Source: Porticoccus hydrocarbonoclasticus MCTG13d
Lineage (GTDB): Bacteria > Pseudomonadota > Gammaproteobacteria > Pseudomonadales > Porticoccaceae
NCBI RefSeq assembly: GCF_000744735.1
Contig: NZ_JQMM01000001.1
Coordinates: forward strand, 2,232,001 to 2,296,000
Length of the DNA: 64,000 bases
Direction: 5' to 3'
Numbering within the stretch: position 1 is the first letter of the stretch; the number at the start of each line of letters is the position of its first letter. The notes under the pieces were generated by a model. It had not been told where the DNA came from, did not search any database, and worked only from the letters and a program-made list of their open reading frames with translations. Both the position numbers and the translations under genes were made by a program. Shown here one piece after another: positions 12,685 through 22,140 of this stretch.

Positions 12685-12700
12685 ATCAGCACCCGGCCAT

Positions 12701-14674
12701 TCAAACGTTGCCTACCAGGGTATCCGGCGCGATCTGGGTAACCCGCTGTCGCCGATATCGCTTGTCCAGTACGGCAATCAATCCGCCAATGGAAATCAGC
12801 AGGGCACCCAGCCATATCCATCGGACAAAGGGTTTGAAATGCACCCGGATCGCCCAGGCCCCACCCTCTAATGGCTCCGCCAACGCCACATAAAGGTCAC
12901 GCCACAGGTTTCCATCTATACCCACCTCGGTCATGGTTTGACCACTGGCCACATAGCGCCGCTTTTCAGGCTTCAGTTGATTCACCCGTTTTCCATCGTG
13001 AGTCACTGTGATCAGTGCCTGATCCGCAATATAGTTGGGGCCCTGGACCTTGTGCACCTCAACAAATTCGAACTGGTATCCAGCCATCTCCACCTGATCG
13101 CCCGGCACCATCCTCACATCCCGCTGAATACTGTAAACCGTTGTCACGGCAGCTCCCACCATACAGACCACCACTCCGAGATGCGCCAGGACCATACCAT
13201 AGTAACTTCCCTTGAGCCGTACCAGGCCATGCCATCTCGAACGGGAATGACTGGATTTCTGCCAAAGATCCATTAATGTCACCGCAAGCACCCAGATTGC
13301 CACGGCCATCGTCACCGCAATGATCAGAGAATAGTCTGTGTTAAACAGCAGTGGCGAGAATGCGCCTGCCAGCAGTGAAATCAGCAATGGTGGCGTCAAA
13401 AACCGCCGCAGGCCGGCAAGGCTGTTCCGCTTCCAGCGCATCACCGGAGCGATTGCCATGAATACTGCCAGAACAAGCATCAGCGGGACAAAAAACAGAT
13501 TGAAATAGGGCGGTCCCACAGAAATTTTGCCCCAGTCAAGCACATCGGCAAACAGGGGGTAAAGTGTGCCTAACAGAATAATGACCATGGCACTGACCAA
13601 CAGGATATTGTTTCCTAACAGAAACATCTCACGGGAAACACCGGTAAAATGGGTCACCCCTTTAACCGAAGGTCCACGTAGGGCATAAAGCAGCAACGAA
13701 CCACCTACTACCAGCGCCAGAAACATCAGAATAAAGACCCCTCGCTCCGGATCAGAGGCAAACGCATGCACTGAGGTCAGCACCCCGGAACGGACCAGGA
13801 ACGTACCGAGCAGACTGAGCGAAAAGGCAAAAATTGCCAACAACAGCGTCCAGCTGCGAAATACGCCGCGCTTTTCAGTCACGGCAAGACTGTGGATCAA
13901 TGCCGTTCCCACCAGCCATGGCATGAAGGAAGCGTTTTCGACAGGATCCCAGAACCACCAGCCACCCCAACCCAGTTCGTAATAGGCCCACCAGCTGCCC
14001 AGAGCAATACCGAGTGTCAGAAATACCCAGGCCATATTGGTCCAGGGTCTGGTCCAGCGAGCCCAGGCAGCGTCCAGGCGACCGGCGAGCAGTGCCGCCA
14101 CGGCAAACGAAAAGGCCACCGAAAAACCCACGTACCCCATATACAGCATCGGCGGATGAACAATCAGTCCGACATCCTGCAACAGCGGATTCAGGTCGGC
14201 GCCCTCCGCAGGGTAAAACGGCAGGCTACGCTCAAACGGATTGGAGGTGAGCAGCATGAACAGGTAGAAGCCGACACTGATCATTCCCATCACCGCCAGC
14301 ACCCTTGCCACCAACTCCTTGGGCAAGGTCTGACTGAACAGGGCCACTGCAAAACTCCACGCAGCCAGGATTAAGACCCACAACAACAGGGAGCCCTCAT
14401 GGGCACCCCACACAGCACTGACCTTAAAATAATCCGGGAGTAATGAGTTGGAGTTGGCAGCGACGTAGCGCACGGAAAAATCGTCGTTGAGGAAGAGCGC
14501 CACCAGACAGCCAAAACTGAAAGCCACCATCACGGTCTGGCCAACCACCAGCGGTCTCGCTGAAGCCATCCACAGGCGGTTGCCCAAGGTTGCACCAGCC
14601 AAGGGTATCCCAGACTGTAACAAAGCTAAAATCAGTGCCAGGATCAGCGCAAAGTGACCGTATTCTGCAAGCAT
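12701..14674 (-). CDS. ccmF: Heme lyase CcmF
   Basis: The large integral membrane subunit that transfers heme from CcmE to apocytochrome c. The 657 residues match the family length, with about 15 membrane helices. The conserved tryptophan-rich WWD-type periplasmic signature is visible (ELGWGGWWFWDPVENASFMPW). Conserved histidines occur in WGAHEGSLLLW, VHPPMLYMGYVGF and TSVHAFASDPERGVF. It lies between ccmE and ccmG, as in most gammaproteobacteria. Confidence 0.97.
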   Translation of the reverse strand: MLAEYGHFALILALILALLQSGIPLAGATLGNRLWMASARPLVVGQTVMVAFSFGCLVALFLNDDFSVRYVAANSNSLLPDYFKVSAVWGAHEGSLLLWVLILAAWSFAVALFSQTLPKELVARVLAVMGMISVGFYLFMLLTSNPFERSLPFYPAEGADLNPLLQDVGLIVHPPMLYMGYVGFSVAFSFAVAALLAGRLDAAWARWTRPWTNMAWVFLTLGIALGSWWAYYELGWGGWWFWDPVENASFMPWLVGTALIHSLAVTEKRGVFRSWTLLLAIFAFSLSLLGTFLVRSGVLTSVHAFASDPERGVFILMFLALVVGGSLLLYALRGPSVKGVTHFTGVSREMFLLGNNILLVSAMVIILLGTLYPLFADVLDWGKISVGPPYFNLFFVPLMLVLAVFMAIAPVMRWKRNSLAGLRRFLTPPLLISLLAGAFSPLLFNTDYSLIIAVTMAVAIWVLAVTLMDLWQKSSHSRSRWHGLVRLKGSYYGMVLAHLGVVVCMVGAAVTTVYSIQRDVRMVPGDQVEMAGYQFEFVEVHKVQGPNYIADQALITVTHDGKRVNQLKPEKRRYVASGQTMTEVGIDGNLWRDLYVALAEPLEGGAWAIRVHFKPFVRWIWLGALLISIGGLIAVLDKRYRRQRVTQIAPDTLVGNV

Positions 14675-14697
14675 AGGTTAGTACCCGGTTTTTCCTG

Positions 14698-15156
14698 TCA
14701 GGATTCATCCGCCGATTGCTGTGCCCGTTCGTGGGCTGCATTCATGGCATCTGCCACTTCCGGCGGGGTATAGTTTTCATCGTGTTTTGCCAGCACTTCA
14801 GACGCCATAAAAATGCCCTGCTTGTTCAACTCACCTGTGACCACAGCAGCTTCGCCCGCAGCAAACAGGTCAGGCAGAATACCGGTATAGTGGACTTCCA
14901 CCTCGGCTTCACCGTCTGTCACCAAAAAACGGACAAACAGCGAATCACTTGCCCGCTCAACACTACCGTCCACTACCATACCCCCGGCGCGAATGCGGAC
15001 ACCCGGCGGTGCCTCACCGGCAGCAATATCTGAAGGTGGATAGAACAAATTGATGTTATCCCGCAGGGCATAAGTCATCAAACCCACGGCCAGGGATGCC
15101 GCCACTACAATAAAAATGACTAAAAACAGCCGCTGTCGACGAATCGGATTCATCAT
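14698..15156 (-). CDS. ccmE: Heme chaperone CcmE
   Basis: A periplasmic heme carrier that binds heme covalently through a histidine and passes it to CcmF. The 152-residue protein has an N-terminal membrane anchor (LFLVIFIVVAASLAVGLMTYAL) and the OB-fold core (GVRIRAGGMVVDGSV, VEVHYTGILPDLF, VVTGELNKQGIFMA). The heme-binding His and Tyr lie in LAKHDENYTPPEV. It sits 24 bp before ccmF in transcription order. Confidence 0.96.
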   Translation of the reverse strand: MMNPIRRQRLFLVIFIVVAASLAVGLMTYALRDNINLFYPPSDIAAGEAPPGVRIRAGGMVVDGSVERASDSLFVRFLVTDGEAEVEVHYTGILPDLFAAGEAAVVTGELNKQGIFMASEVLAKHDENYTPPEVADAMNAAHERAQQSADES

Positions 15157-15194
15157 AGTTTAACTCTGGTTTTTACAAGCACGCCGGGGGATCC

Positions 15195-15407
15195 TCATTC
15201 TTTATCTGTCTGGCCTGAACTGCCCTGTCTGGCAGTTTCACGACGCAGCTCCCGGGCAACAGCCTGTCGCACGCCCGATTGCCGAAATAACGGACTGACT
15301 ACAAGCCAGACCATGACAAGGATGGCTATCAGGTAGGCCGACCATACGTAGGCACCGTGCCCGTCCATCTGCAAAAAATGCTGAAAACTGTCAAAACGGA
15401 ATATCAA
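15195..15407 (-). CDS. ccmD: Heme exporter protein CcmD
   Basis: A small membrane protein (70 residues) that helps release holo-CcmE from the CcmABC complex. It has the usual features: a short N-terminus with MDGHGAYVWSAY, one membrane helix (AYLIAILVMVWLVVSPLF), and a basic cytoplasmic tail with RQAVARELRRE. It starts 6 bp after the ccmC stop. CcmD proteins are poorly conserved, so the call rests on size, topology and position as well as the short motif. Confidence 0.92.
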   Translation of the reverse strand: MIFRFDSFQHFLQMDGHGAYVWSAYLIAILVMVWLVVSPLFRQSGVRQAVARELRRETARQGSSGQTDKE

Positions 15408-15413
15408 CGTCCA

Positions 15414-16157
15414 TCACCTTTGATTTTGTAACACAACATCCTTTACCCAACTGGACCGACGCTCGCGATGCAGAATTTCCGAGCGGGTATTGAGAATCAG
15501 CACCAGCGCATAAAAACAATAAAAGCCCGCTATCATCACCAGTAGCGGATGGAACATATCGGGGTGCATGGTGGGAGCTTCCGTAAATTTAATGGTCGCA
15601 GGCTGATGCAGTGTGTACCACCAGTCAACGGATTTATAAATGATCGGAATATTCACCATCCCCACCAGTGACAATACCGCACTGGCCCTGTTCGCGGCAT
15701 CGACGCTAGTGTAGGAGTGCTGCAAGGCCATCACCCCCATGTATAAAAACAACAACACCAGCATCGAGGTAATTCGAGCATCCCAAACCCAGTAGGTCCC
15801 CCAGGTGGGTTTTCCCCAAATGGCTCCGGTAACCAACGCGACAAAGGTGAGAGCCGCGCCAAGAGGCGCCGCCGATTTCATCACCATATCCGCCAGCTTC
15901 ATCTTCCAAATCAGGCCCACGGCACCGGCAATCGCCATTACATAGTAACCGGCCAGTGCCAGGAAAGACGCCGGCACATGAATATAAATAATCCGGAAAC
16001 TGTTCCCCTGCTTCGCATCCCGTGGTGCAAAACCTAACCCCCACACCAACCCGATGAGCAGCAATACAAAGGTAATACCCGCCAGCCAGGGAAGCCACTT
16101 GCCACTGGTCTGATAAAACCAGCGGGGCGAGCCCAAACGATGAAACCATTGCCACAT
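15414..16157 (-). CDS. ccmC: Heme exporter/heme transfer protein CcmC
   Basis: An inner membrane protein (247 residues from this start) that loads heme onto CcmE. Six hydrophobic helices and the tryptophan-rich WWD-type signature are present (IWGKPTWGTYWVWDARITSML). Conserved histidines occur in YIHVPASFLALAGYY and YTLHQPATIKF. The start at 16157 (MWQWFHRLGSPRWF) is the usual CcmC N-terminus with an AAGG-type ribosome site. The frame reaches 16250, but that would overlap ccmB. Confidence 0.96.
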   Translation of the reverse strand: MWQWFHRLGSPRWFYQTSGKWLPWLAGITFVLLLIGLVWGLGFAPRDAKQGNSFRIIYIHVPASFLALAGYYVMAIAGAVGLIWKMKLADMVMKSAAPLGAALTFVALVTGAIWGKPTWGTYWVWDARITSMLVLLFLYMGVMALQHSYTSVDAANRASAVLSLVGMVNIPIIYKSVDWWYTLHQPATIKFTEAPTMHPDMFHPLLVMIAGFYCFYALVLILNTRSEILHRERRSSWVKDVVLQNQR

Positions 16158-16200
16158 AGTGTCTTTAACCTTATTTTTGATCGAGCCACCGACCAAATAG

Positions 16201-16878
16201 TCAACCGTGCATACTGACCCGCAGGGCACCGGCCGTGGCAAACGGTGCAATCAGCAGCGAAAAAGCCAGCAATGCACCCATGACCGCCAACGGGCCCTGT
16301 ACCGAAAACCCATCTACAGATCGCTGAACAGCGCTGGCACCAAATATAAGCACCGGCATATACAGCGGCATCACAATCAGTGATAGCAACAATCCGCCCT
16401 TGCGCAGAGCTACTGTCAGTCCAGCGCCTATCGCACCCAGTAAACTCAGCACTGCAGTGCCCATCAACAAGCCCAGTACCAAGGGTAGATATCCCGCTGA
16501 GGGAAGAGACAACATCATACCTAAAAGCGGCGCCAGCAGGGTTAATGGCAGACCGGTTATCAACCAATGAGCCAAAATTTTTGCCAATACCATTAAATAG
16601 AGCGGCTGCGGGGAAATGACCAACTGTTCCAGTGTGCCATCGCGATAATCACTGTGAAACAGTCCCTCCACTGACAGCAGCGATGCCAGCAGCGCCATAA
16701 CCCACAAAATACCGGGTGCGATTTCAGCCAGACGGCTAGCCTCAGGGGTCAACCCGAGGGGAATAAGGGTCACAACAATGAAGAAAAAGATGACCGGATT
16801 CGCTATCTCACCCCGGTTGCGGAATGCCAACAGCAAATCGCGGCGCAATATCGCGGCAAAACCATAACCCATACTCAA
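16201..16878 (-). CDS. ccmB: Heme exporter protein CcmB
   Basis: Membrane permease subunit of the CcmAB ABC transporter needed for release of holo-CcmE. It has 225 residues and six hydrophobic helices. Family landmarks are FAAILRRDLLLAFRNRGE and a long hydrophobic stretch with PLGLTPEASRLAEIAPGILWVMALL, then LFHSDYRDGTLEQL. The start overlaps the ccmA stop by 4 bp (ATGA), which implies coupled translation of the two transporter subunits. Confidence 0.96.
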   Translation of the reverse strand: MSMGYGFAAILRRDLLLAFRNRGEIANPVIFFFIVVTLIPLGLTPEASRLAEIAPGILWVMALLASLLSVEGLFHSDYRDGTLEQLVISPQPLYLMVLAKILAHWLITGLPLTLLAPLLGMMLSLPSAGYLPLVLGLLMGTAVLSLLGAIGAGLTVALRKGGLLLSLIVMPLYMPVLIFGASAVQRSVDGFSVQGPLAVMGALLAFSLLIAPFATAGALRVSMHG

Positions 16879-17513
16879 ACGGCCTCCGCCGAGGCCACCA
16901 GAGGAAAACGGCGCACGTTGGCAATACCCAGGTCCTGATGTGTCGATAGGACTGCCATACCACCGCGCCGAGCATGTGCAATCAGGAGTGCCTCGAGGTC
17001 GGTGACCCCCTGTTTATCAATCGCGGTAAACGGCTCATCAAGTATCCAGAGGGGTGCTTCTGTCACCAACAAACGGGCCAGTACGGCCCGCCGCTGTTGG
17101 CCGGCAGATAGCGCATAACAGGGAATGTCCTCATAGCCGCACAAACCCAGTGAGCCAAGGATTTCTTCATTTTTGAGGGGGCTGTGGTCCCGATGAATCC
17201 GGCGCCACCAGACCAGGTTTTCAGTGGGTGACAGCGATTGTTTCAGCCCAGGCAAGTGACCGAGAAACAATAGATTCTGCAAATACAGCTGGCGATGGCG
17301 GGCCACATCACTGCCCTGCCAAAGCAGCTTGCCGGCAGTGGGTATCAAGGCAGTTGAAAGAATTCGCAGCAATGTGGTCTTACCGACCCCATTAGGCCCT
17401 TCTATTTGTAGAACGTCTCCAGACTCCAGCGACAGACATATCCCGGAGAACAACAGGCAGTCGTCCCGTTCAAAAGCAATCGAGTCCAGTATCAGTTGTG
17501 GAGTTTGAGGCAA
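16875..17513 (-). CDS. ccmA: Heme exporter ATP-binding protein CcmA
   Basis: ATPase subunit of CcmAB, 212 residues. Walker A is GPNGVGKTTLLRIL, the ABC signature is ALSAGQQRRAVLARLL, and Walker B is PLWILDEPFTAID. A switch histidine follows in VLSTHQD. It is the first gene of the ccmABCDEFG-(CMD)-HI operon, about 9-17.5 kb on the minus strand. No clear promoter was identified in the 100 bp upstream. Confidence 0.96.
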   Translation of the reverse strand: MPQTPQLILDSIAFERDDCLLFSGICLSLESGDVLQIEGPNGVGKTTLLRILSTALIPTAGKLLWQGSDVARHRQLYLQNLLFLGHLPGLKQSLSPTENLVWWRRIHRDHSPLKNEEILGSLGLCGYEDIPCYALSAGQQRRAVLARLLVTEAPLWILDEPFTAIDKQGVTDLEALLIAHARRGGMAVLSTHQDLGIANVRRFPLVASAEAV

Positions 17514-17615
17514 CAGAAAATATCCAGCCAGAAGCGCAGACGGTATTATGCCAAAACTCAGAGTGGTGAGGGAAAAAGTTACCCGTCATCAAGAAAAAAC
17601 AGTGAATAACTGCTG

Positions 17616-17804
17616 TCAGTCGATATCGTAATCGTAATCACGTATCAATTTTTGCAGTCGACGCTCTTCAAGGCGATCTTCGAGACGCCTTCTGGCCTCT
17701 GAATTGACTATTTTCACGACGACCTCAGCCGCTTCAGTTTCCTGACCGGCATCGTCTCCCTCACCATCGAAATCATCATCTTGTAAAGCTTCTTCGCCAC
17801 TCAT
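17616..17804 (-). CDS. Small acidic protein resembling the PA3496 family
   Basis: A 62-residue protein with an acidic N-terminal half (EEALQDDDFDGEGDD) and a charged helix at the C-terminus (RRRLEDRLEERRLQKLIRDY) ending in alternating Asp and Tyr. It resembles the short Pseudomonas PA3496-type proteins annotated as putative envelope integrity proteins; that function is not established by this sequence. The start at 17804 is chosen because CAGGAG lies 7 bp upstream; the frame runs to 17903. It stands alone between ccmA and the glycosyltransferase cluster. Confidence 0.65.
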   Translation of the reverse strand: MSGEEALQDDDFDGEGDDAGQETEAAEVVVKIVNSEARRRLEDRLEERRLQKLIRDYDYDID

Positions 17805-17923
17805 ATCGAAACTCCTGGATCCCGATAAAACGACCCCTGTGGGACAGGGATCAAGCACCACTGATTTTGCGCAAAAAATAGGCGCAAAACAGAAACCGGT
17901 CAAGAAAAATAATTATTTAAATA

Positions 17924-18571
17924 TCAGTAAGTTAAATATTTCTTGAAAAATAATTCCCGCTCAACGCTACTTACTAGATAGTGCAGATCTTCATTTCGGT
18001 CAATATCCGCCAGTGCATCCAGCTCAAGCCACTGTAAGCGGTTCGCTATCAAGCGCTGTCGCGTCGCTTCCATAACCCTCCCGCTTCCCCATGGCACATC
18101 TTCAAAAATGCCCGGACAGGGTCGGTTGAGACCCACCAGCACATAGCCGCCATCACGAGCCGGACCCAATACAGCGGGGACTGTCTGCAACGCCTTGAGT
18201 GCAGCAGTAATATAATCAACATCAATTCCCGGACAATCGCTGCCGATCAGCAACACGTTGCGATAATGCGGCAGTCGATTAGCAAAAGCATGGGACATGC
18301 GCTGGCCAAGATCGGCGCCTTCCTGCAGGCGAAATGGTACTCCTGCAGGAGTCAGAAGAGCATCGAAAAAAGGGTGCTTACGGTCAGACCAGACTTCGCT
18401 GTCGACCTGCCCCACTGGCAGATGACGACTGAATACCCAACTGACCAGCGCACGATGAAGTGCCACACAACCTGCCTTTCCCAGGGTGGGCTCCAAACGG
18501 GTTTTCACAGCACCCAATAGTGGAGCCTTGGCAAACTGTATCAGGCAACTATCAGTGGATCGGGAAATCAT
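17924..18571 (-). CDS. Glycosyltransferase of the TIGR04282/DUF2064 type, arsenosugar cluster
   Basis: A 215-residue GT-A-like protein. Diagnostic segments are LIQFAKAPLLGAVKTRLEPTL near the start, LLIGSDCPGIDVDYI and LGPARDGGYVLVGL. The family is commonly found with ArsS-type radical SAM proteins and has been proposed to act in arsenosugar synthesis; the sugar donor and acceptor here are inferred only from neighbours. Its start overlaps the preceding glycosyltransferase stop by 4 bp. It is the last gene of a three-gene operon with that enzyme and arsS. Confidence 0.85.
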   Translation of the reverse strand: MISRSTDSCLIQFAKAPLLGAVKTRLEPTLGKAGCVALHRALVSWVFSRHLPVGQVDSEVWSDRKHPFFDALLTPAGVPFRLQEGADLGQRMSHAFANRLPHYRNVLLIGSDCPGIDVDYITAALKALQTVPAVLGPARDGGYVLVGLNRPCPGIFEDVPWGSGRVMEATRQRLIANRLQWLELDALADIDRNEDLHYLVSSVERELFFKKYLTY

Positions 18572-19242
18572 TCAGAGTAATACCATCTAGCCAGACGCGC
18601 CGGGGACACACCCAGAAAAAACGCCAATCGCAGCCACCACATCTGCAGCACGGTGTTCACAATCCCCCGCTGCCGCCAGCGACGCGCGGAGGTCTCAACA
18701 GGGGAAGACAGCACCCTGGGGGGACAGAGGGTCTTCAGACGACAACAGATTTCCACATCTTCCATCAGCGGGATAGCAGCAAAACCGCCAATCTGATCAA
18801 AAATATCGCGGCGCAAAAACAGCGTCTGATCGCCAGTGCCAATACCAGAGATGCGGGCCCGACAACTCATCGCCCGCTCAATCACCCGAAAAGCCCAACG
18901 GTCTCCACTGAGCTTAACCGGGAAAAACCCCCAAACATTGTCTGACAACCAATGACTGGAAAACCCGACAGGCAATCGCGTATCACTGTGCAGAAACAGC
19001 AGATAATCGCCGCGGGCCTTTGCCGCCCCGGCATTCATCTGCAAACTGCGGCCGCGAGGGCTGCTGATGACGAGATCAGCCTGAGCAGTGGCCCGCTCCA
19101 CCGAATCATCCATGCTTCCTCCATCCACCACGATCAGCTCCGCTTCTGCCTGGCGAAGCCCTTGTAAACACTGAAGACAGGAGGTTAGTTGAGCACCCTC
19201 ATTGAGCACCGGAATAACGATACTGAGCGGCAAACCGGCCAT
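18568..19242 (-). CDS. Family 2 glycosyltransferase of the TIGR04283 type, arsenosugar cluster
   Basis: A 224-residue GT2 enzyme. The nucleotide-sugar fold begins with LSIVIPVLNEGAQL, the acidic motif is VVDGGSMDDSVERA, a DxD-like motif lies in FLHSDTRLP, and an acceptor-side acidic pair occurs in IPLMEDVEICCRLK. This subtype is usually paired with the DUF2064 protein and with ArsS. Its start codon overlaps the arsS stop (both at 19242 region), and its stop overlaps the next gene, so all three proteins are probably translated from one message. Confidence 0.86.
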   Translation of the reverse strand: MAGLPLSIVIPVLNEGAQLTSCLQCLQGLRQAEAELIVVDGGSMDDSVERATAQADLVISSPRGRSLQMNAGAAKARGDYLLFLHSDTRLPVGFSSHWLSDNVWGFFPVKLSGDRWAFRVIERAMSCRARISGIGTGDQTLFLRRDIFDQIGGFAAIPLMEDVEICCRLKTLCPPRVLSSPVETSARRWRQRGIVNTVLQMWWLRLAFFLGVSPARLARWYYSE

Positions 19243-20216
19243 TAATCCAGCGCACCGCCACAGCTACTGCCACTGCCCGCGGTACAGCCGTAGCAGTGGT
19301 CACCAATGGCAATCGGTCGCCCGGACAGATCATTCTGCAATAGTTCGCGCAAATGTGACCGTCGGTCTGAGGCAATGTGTTCGCTCGGGGTGTACATGGG
19401 CATTTCAAGCATCTGGTTGAAATCACAATCGTAGAGATAGCCCAGCCAATCAACACTGACGGTATCGCGGCACATGACCGTTTGCAGGTGCTCACGGCGA
19501 TAATGGTTTTTCAACAACTGCATATAGGGTTCGTAGTTACCCTGGGCCAGCAACGTGGCACCAAAGCGACTGATAGGCATATTGGTGATAGTAAAAAGCT
19601 GATTGAACACGATGCCATAATCTTCAAACAGACGGATTTTGTATTCTTGCTCAAGCTGCTGTTGCGGGGGCGGAAGAAATGCACCGTTGGGGTTGTAAAC
19701 CAGGTTTAAAGCGAGGTCTGGCTCTCGCCCGTAACCCAGTGTATTCAGCTTTTGCAGCGCCTCAATACTTTGCTGAAAAACACCCTTGCCGCGCTGCTCG
19801 GCAACATTCTGCTCCGTGTAGCAGGGCAGCGATGCGACTACTGTTACACCCTGAGCTGCGAGGAATTCCGCCAGATCGGTCTGATCTCGCTCAAGAAGGA
19901 TAGTCAGATTACACCGATCAATGACGGTAACACCCTGCTTGACCGCCGCTGATACCAGATAGCGAAAATGGGGATTCATCTCCGGCGCACCACCGGTCAG
20001 ATCGAGCGTAGAAATCTGCCGCTCGCGCAATACCCGCAACACCAGCTGGACAGTCTCCAGATCCATCAGTTCGGTGCGGTTTGGTCCCGCGTTTACGTGG
20101 CAGTGGCTGCAGCTCTGATTGCAGAGATACCCCAAATTCACCTGAAGCGTCGACAACCCCCTTCTCTGCAACTCTGGGAAATCGGTAGCGAGTAGAAACG
20201 GCCGGGTATCTCTCAT
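19242..20216 (-). CDS. arsS: Arsenosugar biosynthesis radical SAM protein ArsS
   Basis: A radical SAM enzyme of 324 residues. The iron-sulfur cluster site is CNQSCSHCHVNAGP (CxxxCxxC), followed by LDLTGGAPEMNPHFRYLV. The C-terminal domain is the DUF3641 type with a cysteine-rich tail (CYGCTAGSGSSCGG). Family members attach a 5'-deoxyadenosyl group to methylated arsenic. The start at 20216 is supported by AGGA 8 bp upstream and by the usual N-terminus (FLLATDFPELQRRGLSTLQ). The usual partner methyltransferase arsM is not in the window. It is divergent from the sirtuin gene. Confidence 0.9.
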   Translation of the reverse strand: MRDTRPFLLATDFPELQRRGLSTLQVNLGYLCNQSCSHCHVNAGPNRTELMDLETVQLVLRVLRERQISTLDLTGGAPEMNPHFRYLVSAAVKQGVTVIDRCNLTILLERDQTDLAEFLAAQGVTVVASLPCYTEQNVAEQRGKGVFQQSIEALQKLNTLGYGREPDLALNLVYNPNGAFLPPPQQQLEQEYKIRLFEDYGIVFNQLFTITNMPISRFGATLLAQGNYEPYMQLLKNHYRREHLQTVMCRDTVSVDWLGYLYDCDFNQMLEMPMYTPSEHIASDRRSHLRELLQNDLSGRPIAIGDHCYGCTAGSGSSCGGALD

Positions 20217-20329
20217 TGTATTATCCTGCGAATATTCATCTGCTTTGTGACCCTTGCGGGTTTGCACAGAACCAGAGACGGGATGACGATAGTTGCCTGC
20301 CAAACTGAAAAAATTGGAATAGATGCCCT

Positions 20330-21037
20330 ATGTCCACCAAAACCTGTCAATCCGTCGTTGTTTTAACCGGGGCCGGAATCTCCGCTGAGTCCGGCATACA
20401 GACCTTCCGAACCAGCGATGGGCTTTGGGAGAACCACCGGGTAGAGGATGTTGCCTCACCCGAGGGCTTTGCCCGTGATCCAGCCACAGTACACCAGTTC
20501 TACAATGAACGCAGACGGCAACTGCTGGATCCGGGTATCGCTCCCAACCCGGCCCATATCGCACTGGCGGAATTTGAACAACGCTGTTCCGGCAACTTCA
20601 CACTGATCACACAGAATATCGACAACCTGCATGAGCGGGCCGGTAGCAGCCATGTTCTGCATATGCATGGTGAGTTATTGAAAACCCGTTGCAGCGCTAC
20701 CGGGAACATTTTTGACTGCCACCAGCATACCGCGTCATCGATACCCTGCCCATGCTGCGACAAAATAGCCACCCTCCGCCCCCACGTGGTCTGGTTTGGT
20801 GAAATGCCACTTTTTATGGATGAAATCCACCAGGCTTTACATCAATGTGATTTGTTTATTGCCATTGGCACCTCAGGTCATGTCTATCCGGCTGCCGGGT
20901 TCTTTGCCGTCGCCAAAGCTGCCGGGGCACAAACGGTTGAACTCAACCTGGAGACTTCGACCAACAGTTCGCAGTTTGACGAATGCCATCAGGGACCTGC
21001 CTCGATATTGGTCCCCAACTACTTTCGGTCACTGTAA
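20330..21037 (+). CDS. cobB: NAD-dependent protein deacylase (sirtuin, CobB type)
   Basis: A 235-residue class III sirtuin that removes acyl groups from lysines using NAD+. The NAD-binding motif is [18 protein letters not shown]. The second motif [12 protein letters not shown] is followed by the catalytic histidine in [13 protein letters not shown] CxxC pair of the zinc site is in [12 protein letters not shown], then VVWFGEMP. The HGELLKTRC and [11 protein letters not shown] segments are close to E. coli CobB. It is divergent from arsS and its 3' end overlaps the convergent hydrolase gene by 19 bp. Confidence 0.93.
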   Translation: MSTKTCQSVVVLTGAGISAESGIQTFRTSDGLWENHRVEDVASPEGFARDPATVHQFYNERRRQLLDPGIAPNPAHIALAEFEQRCSGNFTLITQNIDNLHERAGSSHVLHMHGELLKTRCSATGNIFDCHQHTASSIPCPCCDKIATLRPHVVWFGEMPLFMDEIHQALHQCDLFIAIGTSGHVYPAAGFFAVAKAAGAQTVELNLETSTNSSQFDECHQGPASILVPNYFRSL

Positions 21038-22140
21038 TCCCTGGCTCCAGAATCAATTGAATCAAGGGTCATTCGTGTCGTCTGCAAATGGGTATGGTCC
21101 ACCTCTTTCACTGCATAAAAAATACAATCACTCACCGCTATCGAAGGGTTGGTCGTCACCATAAAAAGCTTTAAAAAGGTTCGCGGGTAAAGTTTGCCCT
21201 CCCGTGAAACAAAATATTGATCAATGACATCATGACCACTGGCATCAACCACCCTGAGATTCCGGATTCCCTGCCCGCTTAGCCAGGCCAGCGGCGAATC
21301 CGGACCGACGATGCCGAAATTTCGCCGATCAAGGTGAAGCGGCAGCGTAATATCCATACCGGGGCAGGGTTCCTCTGCGTAACACAGGCGTCCTGCGGGC
21401 TTCAGCTCCATCCTCACCGGGTGCCGATAGATATCCCGCTCGGCTAATTTCTCTGAATCGGGGAGCATCGGCCTGGCTAGTTCTGCTTCCGTCATAAATC
21501 GTTTTAATCCCTGGCGGGCAATCGTGTCTGACAGTGCCTGCGCAGCGCCACCACACTCAATCGTCACTATCGGACAACCGAGTCCTGGGGACTCCATCAG
21601 CGCCCCCAGACGGATATCGGTAATAATGAGCCGATGGGTAAAGAGAATGGCGATATCCATATGTATGGGCTGCTCTTCCACAGCGACCGCAAAAGCGGGT
21701 CCATCACCGGAAGTATTGTGGAGGTCAATAACGGCCTCGGGCCCCACCCGGCGAATGATATCCAGCAACTCAGCAGCCAACATCGCTTGAGCATCTGTGA
21801 AGGGGGGAGCAAACAGCCGATTCATGTCACGCTGATCTGGCAAATAGCGGTGACTGAACTGTGGTTCAGTCAATGCCGCCTCGACCGAGACAATGGCCAG
21901 ATAGGTATCCACCTCCGGTTCAAAGCCCTCGCGCAACAATTGGTGGATCGCTTTCAAACCGGAGGGTTCATTGCCGTGCAGCAGGGTGACCACAAAACGG
22001 CAACGGCGCTTATCGCGGCCGTCCAGCTTGATCACCGCCGGCCCGCCGAGCTGAACGAGAAAATCGGTAACGGATGCTGGCACTTCTTCTACCGAGGGCT
22101 TCTGAAGAATTCTGAAGCTCTTCCCCAACTGCATATTCAC
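21019..22140 (-). CDS. Succinylglutamate desuccinylase/aspartoacylase-family zinc hydrolase
   Basis: A 373-residue zinc carboxypeptidase-fold enzyme. The zinc motif is [16 protein letters not shown] (HGNE, ligands His and Glu), and the third ligand is in [16 protein letters not shown]. The family removes acyl groups from amino acids or small peptides. The actual substrate is unknown. Its start overlaps the stop of the upstream GCS2-type ligase by 4 bp, so the two are translationally coupled. That suggests the hydrolase acts on, or recycles, the amide that the ligase makes. Confidence 0.85.
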   Translation of the reverse strand: MNMQLGKSFRILQKPSVEEVPASVTDFLVQLGGPAVIKLDGRDKRRCRFVVTLLHGNEPSGLKAIHQLLREGFEPEVDTYLAIVSVEAALTEPQFSHRYLPDQRDMNRLFAPPFTDAQAMLAAELLDIIRRVGPEAVIDLHNTSGDGPAFAVAVEEQPIHMDIAILFTHRLIITDIRLGALMESPGLGCPIVTIECGGAAQALSDTIARQGLKRFMTEAELARPMLPDSEKLAERDIYRHPVRMELKPAGRLCYAEEPCPGMDITLPLHLDRRNFGIVGPDSPLAWLSGQGIRNLRVVDASGHDVIDQYFVSREGKLYPRTFLKLFMVTTNPSIAVSDCIFYAVKEVDHTHLQTTRMTLDSIDSGARDYSDRK

